From: Cytobacillus gottheilii
GTDB taxonomy: Bacteria; Bacillota; Bacilli; Bacillales; Cytobacillaceae
Direction of reading: 5' to 3'
DNA: 55,073 bases
Assembly (NCBI RefSeq): GCF_900166665.1
Contig: NZ_LT800494.1
Coordinates: forward strand, 920,928-976,000
Shown here: piece after piece, positions 18,010 through 27,274 of the stretch
Layout of the letters: the number at the start of each line of letters is the position of its first letter
How positions within the stretch are numbered: position 1 is the stretch's first letter
Translations under genes and position numbers: made by a program
The notes under the pieces: model-generated
The model's database searches: none
What the model was told of the DNA's origin: nothing
The model's input: the letters and a program-made list of their open reading frames with translations, nothing else

Positions 18010-18372
18010 TTATTGAGAATCATATTTCACTTCAAAGAGCATTTGCATTACCCGCAAGAAATCCTCTTCGCTAAATTCCTTTGCTTTTCGCAGAATTAAT
18101 TTAGCCTTCTTTGTACCAATTTCTTGAACAAGCTGCTCAATCTCTTTATCGATGCCATTATGTTCTGCATGCAGATCCTGCTCTAGAAGTTCAGATGCGG
18201 GGATATCTAATACGGTGGAGATTTTTAATATCGTATTGGTATCTGGTACTTGTTCGCCTTTTTCATACTTTTCAATTGTTGCCGTGCCAACTCGGATTCT
18301 CATGGCTAATTCAGCTTCTGTTAAATTCGCTCTTTGACGTGCTAGTTTTAAATTCTCACTTAAAGAAGACAT
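18010..18372 (-). CDS. XRE-family transcriptional regulator
   Basis: The 120-residue protein has an N-terminal helix-turn-helix of the Xre/Cro type (residues about 6-60; LKLARQRANLTEAELAMRI, TATIEKYEKGEQVPDTNTI) and a C-terminal helical part likely for oligomerisation. AGAGGTG is eight bases before the ATG. It is divergent from yugI with a 200-base spacer, and no linked target is obvious. It is not part of the B. subtilis yug order, so it is lineage-specific here. Confidence 0.85.
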   Translation of the reverse strand: MSSLSENLKLARQRANLTEAELAMRIRVGTATIEKYEKGEQVPDTNTILKISTVLDIPASELLEQDLHAEHNGIDKEIEQLVQEIGTKKAKLILRKAKEFSEEDFLRVMQMLFEVKYDSQ

Positions 18373-18491
18373 GTGGTGCGCACCTCTTTCCTCACTTTAA
18401 TATAATATTTTAATCTTAATTATAACGTATTATTTCCAATTTTTCGCAAAAGTTGTTTCCGTTTTCAAATCCGTGTGATCCTTTGTTATTT

Positions 18492-18520
18492 TTGTAATGT
18501 GTATCATCCTGTGGTATAAT
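18492..18520 (+). promoter_or_regulatory. Sigma-A type promoter for yugI
   Basis: TTGTAA and TATAAT are separated by 17 bases, and a TGG triplet makes the -10 element extended. It stands 51 bases before the yugI start. Confidence 0.75.
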
Positions 18521-18571
18521 TATTTATTGCGAATAATTAACGTATAAATTTAATCAATTAGGAGTGTTTTC

Positions 18572-18973
18572 ATGTCAGAGAAAGTTGAAGTTGGAAGTGT
18601 AATTACAGGGAAAGTAACAGGTATTCAGCCATATGGAGCATTTGTGGCTTTAGATGAAAATACACAAGGACTTGTGCATATTTCAGAAGTTACACACGGA
18701 TTTGTAAAAGATATCAATGAACATTTAAAAGTTGGCGATGAGGTAAACGTAAAAGTTTTATCTATCGATGAGCAAGCTGGGAAAATTGGTCTTTCTATTC
18801 GTGCAACAGAAGAAGCACCTGCACAAGTGGAAAGCAAACCAAAGAAACCACGCAAGCGCCAAGCTGCACCAATTAAATTTGAAGATGAATCAGCTCAAGG
18901 ATTTAACACTTTGAAAGATAAGCTTCAAGAGTGGATCGACCAATCTGAACGTGATGACTTAATTAAAAAATAA
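18572..18973 (+). CDS. yugI: S1-domain RNA-binding protein YugI (general stress protein 13 type)
   Basis: The 133-residue protein has one S1 RNA-binding domain at about residues 6-75 (GSVITGKVTGIQPYGAFVAL, QGLVHISEV, VNVKVLSID) followed by a basic linker (KPKKPRKRQ) and an acidic helical tail. In relatives it associates with ribosomes and belongs to the general stress proteins. AGGAGTG precedes the ATG. It is monocistronic, with a strong promoter and a terminator. Confidence 0.92.
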   Translation: MSEKVEVGSVITGKVTGIQPYGAFVALDENTQGLVHISEVTHGFVKDINEHLKVGDEVNVKVLSIDEQAGKIGLSIRATEEAPAQVESKPKKPRKRQAAPIKFEDESAQGFNTLKDKLQEWIDQSERDDLIKK

Positions 18974-18983
18974 TAGTATGTAA

Positions 18984-19011
18984 AGTCAGGCTGATGCCTG
19001 GCTTTTTTTGT
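18984..19011 (+). terminator. Intrinsic terminator after yugI
   Basis: AGTCAGGC pairs with GCCTGGCT around TGAT, followed by T7. Confidence 0.85.
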
Positions 19012-19178
19012 TGTTTATAATTCTTAGAATAAGATTATGATTTAAAGGAATATGATAGTCTAAATAGCTCATTTAGAGGAGTTTTCTCTTATTTTATAAA
19101 AAATTCGTTCTATTTAGTTTTAAGGTCGGACAATAAACGTTAAAATAGAAAGTAGTATTTAGAATGGGAGGAATGATC

Positions 19179-20381
19179 TTGAGTAAAGAGATGTTGAAAT
19201 CGAAATCACTTATTGAACAAACTGAAAAATATGGTGCTAACAATTATCATCCCCTTCCGATTGTCATAGCAAAAGCAGAAGGTGTATGGGTTGAGGATCC
19301 TGAAGGAAATAAATATATGGATATGTTAAGCGCTTACTCTGCGGTCAACCAAGGGCATCGACATCCCAAAATTATTCAAGCGCTAAAAGATCAGGCAGAT
19401 CGGGTTACACTTACTTCACGAGCGTTTCATAATGACCAGCTTGGGCCTTGGTATGAAATGATTTGCGAATTAACGGGCATGGATATGGCTTTACCGATGA
19501 ACACTGGGGCGGAAGCAGTTGAGACAGCTGTCAAAGCCGCACGCCGCTGGGCATACGATGTGAAAGGTGTGGCTGAAAACCAGGCTGAAATTATTGCTTG
19601 TGTTGGAAACTTTCACGGCCGAACAATGACAGCGGTTTCTCTTTCTTCTGAAGAAGAGTACAAGCGGGGATTTGGACCAATGCTTCCAGGAATCAAACTA
19701 GTTCCATATGGTGATCTAGATGCACTGCAAGCTGCGATAACGGAAAATACTGCTGCCTTTTTAATTGAACCGATTCAAGGAGAAGCAGGGATCATTATTC
19801 CTCCAGAAGGCTTTATGAAAAATGCGTACGAGCTCTGCAAGGAAAAGAATGTTTTATTCATTGCGGATGAGATTCAGGCAGGTTTAGCCAGAACAGGAAA
19901 AATGCTTGCATGTGAGTGGGAAGATATGAAACCGGATATGTATATTCTGGGGAAAGCATTGGGGGGCGGAGTATTCCCAATCTCTTGTGTAACCGCAGGC
20001 AAAGAGGTTCTGGGGGTGTTTAACCCAGGATCACATGGCTCCACTTTTGGAGGAAATCCGATGGCATGTGCAGTGTCCATTGCTTCCATTGATGTTTTGA
20101 AAAATGAAAAGCTTGCAGAACGATCTCTTGAGCTTGGCGAGTACTTTATGCAAAAACTGAAAGAAATCAATAACCCAATCATTAAAGAAGTAAGAGGACG
20201 CGGTTTGTTTATTGGTGTTGAGTTAACCGAAGCAGCTCGCCCATATTGTGAACAGCTGAAGCAGGAAGGCCTGCTTTGTAAAGAAACACATGATACGGTT
20301 ATTCGCTTTGCACCGCCTCTTATTATCAGTAAAGAAGATTTGGACTGGGCGATTGAAAAGGTGAAAAAGGTGCTTTCATAA
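19179..20381 (+). CDS. rocD: Ornithine aminotransferase
   Basis: This class III PLP aminotransferase converts L-ornithine and 2-oxoglutarate to glutamate semialdehyde and glutamate in arginine catabolism. PLP Lys259 ([11 protein letters not shown]) and Asp230 ([13 protein letters not shown]) are visible. TTG 19179 was chosen because GGGAGG is seven bases upstream and this gives 400 residues, one off B. subtilis RocD; the upstream in-frame ATG (19164) overlaps the site. It is alone here, without other roc genes, and no sigma-54 type -12/-24 element was found in the 150 bases upstream, unlike the SigL-controlled roc operons of B. subtilis. Confidence 0.95.
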   Translation: MSKEMLKSKSLIEQTEKYGANNYHPLPIVIAKAEGVWVEDPEGNKYMDMLSAYSAVNQGHRHPKIIQALKDQADRVTLTSRAFHNDQLGPWYEMICELTGMDMALPMNTGAEAVETAVKAARRWAYDVKGVAENQAEIIACVGNFHGRTMTAVSLSSEEEYKRGFGPMLPGIKLVPYGDLDALQAAITENTAAFLIEPIQGEAGIIIPPEGFMKNAYELCKEKNVLFIADEIQAGLARTGKMLACEWEDMKPDMYILGKALGGGVFPISCVTAGKEVLGVFNPGSHGSTFGGNPMACAVSIASIDVLKNEKLAERSLELGEYFMQKLKEINNPIIKEVRGRGLFIGVELTEAARPYCEQLKQEGLLCKETHDTVIRFAPPLIISKEDLDWAIEKVKKVLS

Positions 20382-20385
20382 TAAA

Positions 20386-20421
20386 TAAAAATCCTTGCCG
20401 GCAATTGGCAAGGATTTTTAT
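20386..20421. terminator. Terminator between rocD and yuzA
   Basis: AAAAATCCTTGCC and GGCAAGGATTTTT form a perfect stem around a short loop with A and T tracts, usable from both sides. Confidence 0.9.
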
Positions 20422-20426
20422 TTTTA

Positions 20427-20663
20427 TTATCTATTGGTTGAATCTGTAACAGGAGCTCTTTCAGCTTCTTCACTTGGTTTAAAGAGCAATCCTAAATTTA
20501 TTAATCCTGCAATACCAACTAATCCATAGATGATTCTGGAAAGAGCAGCATTTTGTCCTCCGAAAATGGCAGCCACAAGGTCAAATTGAAAGAAACCGAT
20601 TAGTCCCCAGTTGATGGCACCGATAATGGTAAGAACTAGTGCAATACGTTGAATTGTACTCAT
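20427..20663 (-). CDS. yuzA: DUF378 membrane protein YuzA
   Basis: The 78-residue protein has two transmembrane helices (about residues 5-25 and 35-62) with the DUF378 signature LTIIGAINWGLIGFFQFDLVA. Function is unknown. AGGAGGT precedes its ATG. It lies opposite yugJ, as in B. subtilis. The C terminus is a short charged tail. Confidence 0.9.
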   Translation of the reverse strand: MSTIQRIALVLTIIGAINWGLIGFFQFDLVAAIFGGQNAALSRIIYGLVGIAGLINLGLLFKPSEEAERAPVTDSTNR

Positions 20664-20809
20664 GATGTAACCTCCTTATAGGTTTTACATTCTGTAGTTT
20701 TTGCTCCATATTCGATATTATGCAATCAAATTAAAATAAAAAAGAGATCGTAGTTTTTGCATTAACAACTCAGTTTGCATGATAATAAACAATAGAGGAG
20801 TTGATATCA

Positions 20810-21973
20810 ATGGATCAATTTACATTTTGGAATCCAACTAAATTAATATTTGGAAAAGGGGAGCTTCAACAGCTAAAAACGGAAGTTCCACAATATGGAA
20901 AAAGAGTTTTAGTGGTATATGGCGGCGGAAGCATCAAACGCAATGGCCTGTATGATCAAGTCATCAACCTATTGCATGAATTGGAATGCAGTGTTTTTGA
21001 ATTATCGGGTGTTGAACCTAATCCCCGTATTTCAACCGTCCGCAAGGGTGTAGACATATGCAAGCAGGAAAATATTGATTTATTGCTTGCAGTAGGCGGA
21101 GGAAGTGTCATAGACTGCACGAAACTAATCGCTGCTGGTGCTAAATATGATGGAGATGCTTGGGATTTAGTTATTAAAAAAGCGTTCGCTCAAGACGCAC
21201 TGCCATTTGGTACTGTTTTGACATTAGCGGCAACTGGCTCGGAAATGAATGCGGGTTCTGTTATTACAAACTGGGAAACAAATGAAAAATATGGATGGGG
21301 CAGTCCAGCTGTATTTCCGAAGTTTTCAATTTTAGATCCTGTTCATACATACAGTGTTCCAAAGGATCAAACCATCTATGGAATCGTTGATATGATGTCA
21401 CATGTATTCGAGCATTATTTCCACTTAACAGAGCACACAGAGTTCCAGGATCGTATGTGTGAATCATTATTATTAACGGTTATGGAAACAGCGCCAAAGC
21501 TGCTTCAGGATTTAGAAAATTATGAGCATCGAGCGACCATTTTATACTGCGGAACAATGGCTTTAAATGGAATGCTATCTATGGGCTACCGCGGTGACTG
21601 GGCTACTCATAATATTGAGCATGCTGTTTCAGCTGTTCATGATATACCGCATGGCGGCGGTCTCGCTATCCTTTTCCCTAATTGGATGAAGCATAATTTG
21701 CATGTAAGGCCAGAACGCTTTAAAAAGCTAGCAGTTCGTGTATTTGGCGTAGATCCAGAAGGGAAATCAGATGAAGAAGCAGCCCTTGAAGGTATTGGAA
21801 AACTAAGAGATTTCTGGAACAGCATTGGAGCACCTGCGACCTTAGCTGATTACAATATTGATGAATCAAGCATTGAAGTGATGGCTGATAAAGCGGTTAT
21901 CAATGGTGAATTCGGCAACTTTGCAAAACTGAATAAAGAAGATGTTATGGCTATTTATAGGGCTTCCTTATAA
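20810..21973 (+). CDS. yugJ: Iron-containing NAD(P)H-dependent alcohol dehydrogenase YugJ
   Basis: The 387-residue group III alcohol dehydrogenase resembles butanol dehydrogenases (BdhA/YqhD type). The cofactor loop [14 protein letters not shown] and the metal-ligand stretches ([11 protein letters not shown] and [16 protein letters not shown], with its upstream HNIEH) are visible. It likely reduces aldehydes with NAD(P)H in the cytoplasm. ATG 20810 has GGAG nine bases upstream and gives the B. subtilis length; TTG 20801 is in frame but inside the site. It stands just before pgi in the conserved order. Confidence 0.93.
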   Translation: MDQFTFWNPTKLIFGKGELQQLKTEVPQYGKRVLVVYGGGSIKRNGLYDQVINLLHELECSVFELSGVEPNPRISTVRKGVDICKQENIDLLLAVGGGSVIDCTKLIAAGAKYDGDAWDLVIKKAFAQDALPFGTVLTLAATGSEMNAGSVITNWETNEKYGWGSPAVFPKFSILDPVHTYSVPKDQTIYGIVDMMSHVFEHYFHLTEHTEFQDRMCESLLLTVMETAPKLLQDLENYEHRATILYCGTMALNGMLSMGYRGDWATHNIEHAVSAVHDIPHGGGLAILFPNWMKHNLHVRPERFKKLAVRVFGVDPEGKSDEEAALEGIGKLRDFWNSIGAPATLADYNIDESSIEVMADKAVINGEFGNFAKLNKEDVMAIYRASL

Positions 21974-21976
21974 ATT

Positions 21977-22006
21977 AAAACCTGGAGCTGACAAGCTCCA
22001 GGCTTT
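21977..22006 (+). terminator. Hairpin after yugJ
   Basis: CCTGGAGC and GCTCCAGG form an eight-base stem around TGACAA. The T tract is weak (CTTTCT), then a T6 comes later. Confidence 0.65.
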
Positions 22007-22168
22007 CTAGTTTTTTAAAAACTTAATTCATAGATACAAATAGCACCTCAAGTTTGAAAATATGTAAGAATGATTGCGTTTTCACTATGGGTTGTTTCTT
22101 GATTATGTTTAAGCATTTCGATAAAGTGAATAGAGTACGGACTATAATGAAGATCAGGAGGTTTCGCC

Positions 22169-23515
22169 ATGACACATATCCAATTTGATTATTCAAAAGC
22201 ACTTAGCTTTTTTGGCGAGCACGAACTTACATATTTACAGGATGCTGTAAAGGTTGCACACCATTCTTTACATGAAAAAACGGGAGCAGGAAACGATTTT
22301 CTAGGGTGGATTGATCTGCCAGTAGATTATGACAAAGAAGAATTTGCGCGTATTCAAAAATCTGCAGAAAAAATTAAAAGTGATACTGATGTTTTAATCG
22401 TCATCGGAATCGGCGGTTCATACCTTGGTGCGCGTGCAGCGATTGAAATGCTGCAGCACAGTTTTTATAATGCACTTTCTGCTGAACAAAGAAAGACTCC
22501 GCAAATCATCTTTGCAGGGAACAATATCAGTTCTTCTTATATGAAAGACCTTATGGACCTTCTAGAAGGAAAGGATTTCTCCATTAATGTCATTTCTAAA
22601 TCAGGTACAACGACAGAACCAGCAATCGCTTTCCGTATCTTCCGTAAAATGCTTGAAGAGAAATACGGCAAAGAAGGTGCGCGTGAACGCATCTATGCTA
22701 CGACTGACAAGGCAAGAGGCGCACTGAAAACACTTGCTGCTGAAGAAGGATATGAATCATTTATTATTCCTGATGATGTAGGCGGAAGATATTCTGTTCT
22801 TACTGCTGTTGGTCTTCTTCCAATTGCAGCTGCAGGCGTTAATATCGAAGAGATGATGAAAGGTGCAGCTGAGGCGCGCGGTGACTTTGGCACATCTGAA
22901 TTAGGAGAGAATGCAGCTTACCAATATGCAGCTGTTCGTAATGTTCTCTATAATAAAGGAAAAACAATTGAAATGCTTATCAATTACGAGCCAGGGCTTC
23001 AATACTTCTCTGAGTGGTGGAAGCAGTTATTTGGTGAGAGTGAAGGGAAAGATCAAAAAGGGATTTTCCCGGCGTCTGCAAACTTCTCCACTGATCTTCA
23101 CTCACTTGGGCAATATGTGCAAGAAGGAAGAAGAGATTTATTTGAAACGATTATTAAAGTAGATGAGCCACGTCATGAATTAAGCATTGAAGAAGCGGAA
23201 TCCGATCTTGATGGTCTAAATTACTTAGCTGGAAAAACAGTTGATTTTGTCAATGATAAGGCATTCCAAGGTACACTTCTGGCTCATACAGACGGCGGCG
23301 TGCCAAACTTAATTGTGACCATTCCTAAAATGGACGCCTACACATTCGGCTATCTTGCTTATTTCTTTGAAAAAGCTTGTGCAATGAGCGGATACTTACT
23401 CGGTGTTAACCCATTTGACCAGCCTGGTGTTGAGGCATATAAGGTTAATATGTTTGCTTTACTTGGGAAACCAGGATTTGAAGAGAAAAAAGCTGAGCTT
23501 GAAAAAAGGCTTTAA
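22169..23515 (+). CDS. pgi: Glucose-6-phosphate isomerase
   Basis: Pgi interconverts glucose 6-phosphate and fructose 6-phosphate in glycolysis. The 448-residue length is typical of Firmicutes. Phosphosugar-binding SIS segments are visible ([32 protein letters not shown]) as are the active-site region [14 protein letters not shown] and the C-terminal Lys in [21 protein letters not shown] is seven bases before ATG. A terminator follows at 23526-23557. Confidence 0.97.
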   Translation: MTHIQFDYSKALSFFGEHELTYLQDAVKVAHHSLHEKTGAGNDFLGWIDLPVDYDKEEFARIQKSAEKIKSDTDVLIVIGIGGSYLGARAAIEMLQHSFYNALSAEQRKTPQIIFAGNNISSSYMKDLMDLLEGKDFSINVISKSGTTTEPAIAFRIFRKMLEEKYGKEGARERIYATTDKARGALKTLAAEEGYESFIIPDDVGGRYSVLTAVGLLPIAAAGVNIEEMMKGAAEARGDFGTSELGENAAYQYAAVRNVLYNKGKTIEMLINYEPGLQYFSEWWKQLFGESEGKDQKGIFPASANFSTDLHSLGQYVQEGRRDLFETIIKVDEPRHELSIEEAESDLDGLNYLAGKTVDFVNDKAFQGTLLAHTDGGVPNLIVTIPKMDAYTFGYLAYFFEKACAMSGYLLGVNPFDQPGVEAYKVNMFALLGKPGFEEKKAELEKRL

Positions 23516-23525
23516 TACGTATGAA

Positions 23526-23558
23526 GGGAAGCGTCTAAGCAGACGCTTCTTCTTTTTT
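23526..23558 (+). terminator. Intrinsic terminator after pgi
   Basis: GGAAGCGTCT pairs with AGACGCTTCT around AAGC, followed by a T-rich tract. Confidence 0.85.
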
Positions 23559-23620
23559 CTCATGATTCGCCTCCTTTTTGTACAAGCTAATAGTAAATCA
23601 AAATAAAGGGGCTATGAGAA

Positions 23621-24031
23621 ATGGTTGAGATACCTTCAAAAGTTAAGGGAGCACATTTTAATCTATATAAACTTGAGCAGCAGTTAGAGCCTATGGGTTA
23701 TATGATCGGCGGAAATTGGGATTATGATCATGGCTATTTTGATTATAAAATGGACGCTGAAAACAAGGGATATCATTTTTTGCGATTACCATTTAAAGCA
23801 ATTGATGGGCAGCTTGATTCGCGCAATTGCACGGTAGAATGCGGGAATCCTTTTATTTTATCTCATATCTATCAAATTGGTTTAGATGATCATGCCTATA
23901 CTTCTAACTTTACCGCATCATTCGATCAATTCTCAGAACCGGTTGATAAAGATGGAATGGTGCCAGATGAATACGTTGTTGCAGGAAAAGCACTGGTACA
24001 AGAATTGGAATCAAACATACTTCCTGATTAA
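23621..24031 (+). CDS. yugN: YugN-like family protein
   Basis: The 136-residue soluble protein of unknown function matches the YugN-like family by size, by content (MGYMIGGNWDYDHGYFDYKMD, GYHFLRLPF) and by its location between pgi and yugO. It has no signal peptide. Its stop overlaps the yugO stop by four bases in a tail-to-tail arrangement without a visible terminator between them. Confidence 0.85.
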   Translation: MVEIPSKVKGAHFNLYKLEQQLEPMGYMIGGNWDYDHGYFDYKMDAENKGYHFLRLPFKAIDGQLDSRNCTVECGNPFILSHIYQIGLDDHAYTSNFTASFDQFSEPVDKDGMVPDEYVVAGKALVQELESNILPD

Positions 24032-25020
24032 TTCATGATTACTATAAGCTGATCTTCGCCGGCTACGATAAAAGGATGGGGAGGATTTAAAATGGTTTCC
24101 TCTCCTCTTTTTATCCCTAATAATAAAATGCCTTCAATAATAAACATTTGGCTTAAATGTAAAAAAGACTGGTTTATGAGTTCCTCTGATGCGGGCTGAA
24201 AGGTTAATTTCCTTTTATCAAGCTGATTAAGCAGTCCTAAAAAAGAGTTTACAAGCTCTTGGGACGTAATGCTGTTAATCATAACAAAACTTGTTAACAA
24301 GTTCGTTTGAATGATTTCATCCGCACCAGCTCTTCTGGCATTTTCCGATTGTTCAGCTGTAAGGATTTCCACAATACAAGGAAGCTTATGATTTAGTCCC
24401 TTTATCGCAAGCAGCGTCAAAATTGAATTCATGTCAGCATGTAATTCGTTTTTATTTTGATCTGCAGTAATAATCACCTTGCGGGCAGAATGTATATTTG
24501 CCTTTAGCAGTACATCATCCCGATTGGCTCTGCCTTGTATAAAGTGAAGGTTTTTATGTGCTAAGGGATTTGATTCAAGTGTCTCATCAATTAAGGTAAC
24601 GTAATGAGAATCTGTGCCGTTGCAAATAGTATTTAAAATTTCTCGTGAACGTTCATTCCATCCAATTACAATAATATGATCTGCTCCTTTATAGGCAACC
24701 TTTCCTTCGAGAAAGTCATTTTGCTTTGTAACAGCTGCAGTTGCCAAAGCCACGAAATAACTCGCCAAAAAACCTGCGCCAGTCATAATTAAAACAACCC
24801 CAGTAAAACGCCCTAGGGCAGTTTCAGGAACAAAGTCTCCGTATCCAACAGTGGATGCTGTGATAATGGCCCACCAAATGCCGTCGGCCAGTTTAGGAAA
24901 GTTATCAGGTTCAATCAAATGAACTAACCATCCAAAAATAAAGATAACGATGAGTGCAATGGTTAAGATTCGAAGGACGAGTGGCAATCGGATAAATCTC
25001 GACATTAAAAAATGCGGCAT
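24028..25020 (-). CDS. yugO: Potassium channel with RCK/TrkA-N domain, YugO
   Basis: The 330-residue protein has two transmembrane helices (about 15-35 and 70-95) flanking a pore loop with the selectivity filter TVGYGD (residues 57-62), followed by a regulatory Rossmann RCK domain starting at GADHIIVIGWNERSREIL (about 109) and a C-terminal RCK-C part. It is a cytoplasmic-gated K+ channel; in B. subtilis YugO passes the K+ waves of biofilm electrical signalling. The ATG at 25020 lies 125 bases downstream of a small minus-strand gene that may share its transcript. It converges on yugN. Confidence 0.93.
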   Translation of the reverse strand: MPHFLMSRFIRLPLVLRILTIALIVIFIFGWLVHLIEPDNFPKLADGIWWAIITASTVGYGDFVPETALGRFTGVVLIMTGAGFLASYFVALATAAVTKQNDFLEGKVAYKGADHIIVIGWNERSREILNTICNGTDSHYVTLIDETLESNPLAHKNLHFIQGRANRDDVLLKANIHSARKVIITADQNKNELHADMNSILTLLAIKGLNHKLPCIVEILTAEQSENARRAGADEIIQTNLLTSFVMINSITSQELVNSFLGLLNQLDKRKLTFQPASEELINQSFLHLSQMFIIEGILLLGIKRGEETILNPPHPFIVAGEDQLIVIMN

Positions 25021-25144
25021 AAAATAAAAAACACCCCTTGAAGTAGTGTTGGATTAATATCATTATGGACATGTTTTATTAGTTTCATAAGGGATGTTTC
25101 CAAGAGCAGAGGTTTAGCAGGGGAAATGTGAAAATACCTTTAAT

Positions 25145-25291
25145 CTATATTAAATAATCGAGTGCTTTAATAAGCAGTTTCATATCTGTTAATATTTGTT
25201 GTTTTACCTCTTGTATTTCACATCTTTTATATTCCCAAGTCATCAAGGACAATTGCTTCGTCAAGAAAAGCTGTTCAAATTCTTTTGTCAT
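25145..25291 (-). CDS. Candidate 48-residue small protein upstream of yugO
   Basis: Three successive ATG codons (25297, 25294, 25291) follow AAGGAG; the third is best spaced. The peptide (MTKEFEQLFLTKQLSLMTW, ending LLIKALDYLI) is helical and amphipathic, with one Cys and no signal peptide. It lies on the same strand as yugO, 124 bases before it. No family is recognised. Good ribosome binding site and helical composition support a real gene. Confidence 0.6.
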   Translation of the reverse strand: MTKEFEQLFLTKQLSLMTWEYKRCEIQEVKQQILTDMKLLIKALDYLI

Positions 25292-25459
25292 CATCATGCT
25301 CCTTACGATTTGAGATCAATGATTATATACCCAAGTAATTGCAGCTTTAAACCACCCTGTGGTTCTTTTGACTTATGCCTTCTCTAAAAGCAGACCATTT
25401 GAAATATATATTTGATTTTGGAATAATGGGCAGTAACTCACCTGAAAGGATTTGAAGCT

Positions 25460-26107
25460 ATGAACGTATTAGTTGTAGGAGCACATGGACAAATTGGACA
25501 ATTGCTTGTGAAAAAACTAGTAGAGCATCCAGATTTTTCGGTAAAAGCTATGGTTAGAAAAGAAGAGCAGAAAGAAGAATTGAGCAAGCAAGGAGCAGAA
25601 CCTGTTCTTGCTAGTTTGCATGGCAGTGTGGAACATATTGCGGCTGCAGCTGAAGGCTGTGATGCAATCGTATTTACGGCAGGTTCTGGTGGACAGACAG
25701 GCTTTGATCAAACCCTGCTTATCGATTTGGATGGAGCAGTGAAAACAATTGAAGCGGCAGAAAAGGCAGGTATTAAACGTTTTATCATGGTTAGTGCACT
25801 GCAGGCACATAATCGTGAGAATTGGAATGAACAGATAAAGCCCTATTATGTTGCGAAGCATTATGCAGATAGATATTTAGAAGAAAGCGGGCTGAATTAT
25901 ACTATTATTCGTCCTGGAGGACTTTTAAATGAGCAAGCCACTGGTAAAATTACAGCTGCTGAAAATATCCATGGAGGCATGATTCCACGCGAGGACGTCG
26001 CTTCTGTTATTGTCGCAGCGTTGGAGAATAATAAGTTGATAAAGCGTTCTTTTGATTTGATTAGTGGTGTAGAAACGATAGAGGATGCGTTGAAGAATAT
26101 AGGCTAA
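25460..26107 (+). CDS. NAD(P)-binding atypical short-chain dehydrogenase (YhfK-like)
   Basis: The 215-residue protein has the N-terminal Rossmann motif VGAHGQIGQLLV (GxxGxxG), MVRK as NADP-binding basic cluster, and YYVAKHYAD as the YxxxK pair. This is the NAD(P)H-binding/NmrA-like SDR group that includes B. subtilis YhfK. The substrate is unknown. The ATG follows GAAAGG. A strong terminator follows. Confidence 0.87.
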   Translation: MNVLVVGAHGQIGQLLVKKLVEHPDFSVKAMVRKEEQKEELSKQGAEPVLASLHGSVEHIAAAAEGCDAIVFTAGSGGQTGFDQTLLIDLDGAVKTIEAAEKAGIKRFIMVSALQAHNRENWNEQIKPYYVAKHYADRYLEESGLNYTIIRPGGLLNEQATGKITAAENIHGGMIPREDVASVIVAALENNKLIKRSFDLISGVETIEDALKNIG

Positions 26108-26111
26108 AAGG

Positions 26112-26157
26112 CAAAACGCAGGTGATCCAATATGTAATGGATTGCCTGCGTTTTGGT
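26112..26157 (+). terminator. Intrinsic terminator
   Basis: CAAAACGCAGG with GATCCA pairs with TGGAT and CCTGCGTTTTG in a long stem-loop with a T tract. Confidence 0.75.
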
Positions 26158-26361
26158 TTAGTTGTATTCGTTGTTCAATTGGAGTTTGCCGGATATACGA
26201 AAATAACGATGGATATATATCTTTAAATGAAGAAATGGATCAAATTTACAGCGGGATATCTAGTTTGAAAGCTCTAATTTAGCATCGTTTTGGGCTGCTA
26301 AAAGGCAAAACTTACGGCAATTCACTCAAAAAGTATTATGAATTAGCCAGGTTCAGTGATT

Positions 26362-27156
26362 CTAACCCGCTTGATCCTCTTCATCCAAATAAGGCTTATT
26401 CACATAATAATACATCCAGCCCATCAGCAGGCTTCCGCCAATCAAATTTCCAATCGTAACAGGAACAAGATTATGAATAATGCCAGCAAATGAAATGGTC
26501 CCGGGATGATCTAATACCATGGCAATGGCGAAGGTGCACATGTTGGCAATGCTATGTTCATAACCAGAAATAAAGAAGCAAAAAACGAATAGAACCATCA
26601 CAAACAGCTTTGCTCCATCACCTTTTAAGGTCATGGGAATGAAAAATGCTAAACAAACAAGCCAATTACATAAGATTCCCCGGAAAAATAACTCTAAAGT
26701 AGGGGCGGTCATTTTATGCTCCACAACACTAAGCAGAAATTGATTCACACTAGCATCGGAGAAAAGCTGGGTGGTATAAATAAGAAGAGCAAATACGACA
26801 GCTCCGATTATATTGCCAGTATAACTGAGCGTCCAAAGCCTCACGACAATGCTCCACTTCATTTTTTTGCGGAGTGCTGCAAACGTATAGTAGAACGTAT
26901 TTCCTGTAAAAAGATCTCCGCCTCCATACGCGATTAAAATAATAGCGGCACCGAATGTGAAAGCGGCCATTGGATAAGCTGCAGGAGAGTGAACATTGTA
27001 AAAATACCCGCCTGATTTAAAAGCAACAATGACTCCAAAGCCAATAAACATGCTCGCTAGCGCAGCTCTTAACACATAGTGAAGCACACTGGTTTGATAG
27101 ATTTTATATTTTTTCAGTGCCAGTTTTTCAACCTCTAATAATGGCTTTACTTCCAT
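26362..27156 (-). CDS. Formate/nitrite transporter (FNT) family channel
   Basis: The 264-residue polytopic protein has six predicted helices and the FNT signatures YGGGDLFTGNTFYY (omega loop), CNWLVCLAFF and ISGYEHSIANM. FNT pentamers conduct formate, nitrite or other small monocarboxylates. The last sequence also carries the central His conserved in the pore. The relative in B. subtilis is YwcJ. The exact anion cannot be inferred. It is downstream of a chemoreceptor gene on the same strand, 118 bases apart, with no terminator visible between them. Confidence 0.88.
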   Translation of the reverse strand: MEVKPLLEVEKLALKKYKIYQTSVLHYVLRAALASMFIGFGVIVAFKSGGYFYNVHSPAAYPMAAFTFGAAIILIAYGGGDLFTGNTFYYTFAALRKKMKWSIVVRLWTLSYTGNIIGAVVFALLIYTTQLFSDASVNQFLLSVVEHKMTAPTLELFFRGILCNWLVCLAFFIPMTLKGDGAKLFVMVLFVFCFFISGYEHSIANMCTFAIAMVLDHPGTISFAGIIHNLVPVTIGNLIGGSLLMGWMYYYVNKPYLDEEDQAG

Positions 27157-27274
27157 TCAGCTCTCCTCCTGCTTTATTTCTTTTACTATCCTTCTCAGGA
27201 AGTGAAAAAAGTATGTGAAGCATTCAGTAGGATGGTTGCTAATAAAGCTTTTACCCTAAAATAATAGAGCTAAC

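Noticed and set aside
19874..20473. 199-codon frame on the minus strand inside rocD
   Set aside because: It is the reverse-strand shadow of a conserved enzyme, with no ribosome binding site and an unlikely composition.
26103..26282. Roughly 60 stop-free codons ending at 26280-26282 after the YhfK-like gene
   Set aside because: The frame runs through a terminator hairpin and has no start or ribosome binding site. The later part (NNDGYISLNEEMDQIYSGISS) looks coding-like and could be a gene remnant, but nothing supports this.
26158..26361. Intergenic region before the FNT gene searched for another gene
   Set aside because: Only the stop-free run above and no usable start; no repeat or RNA seen.
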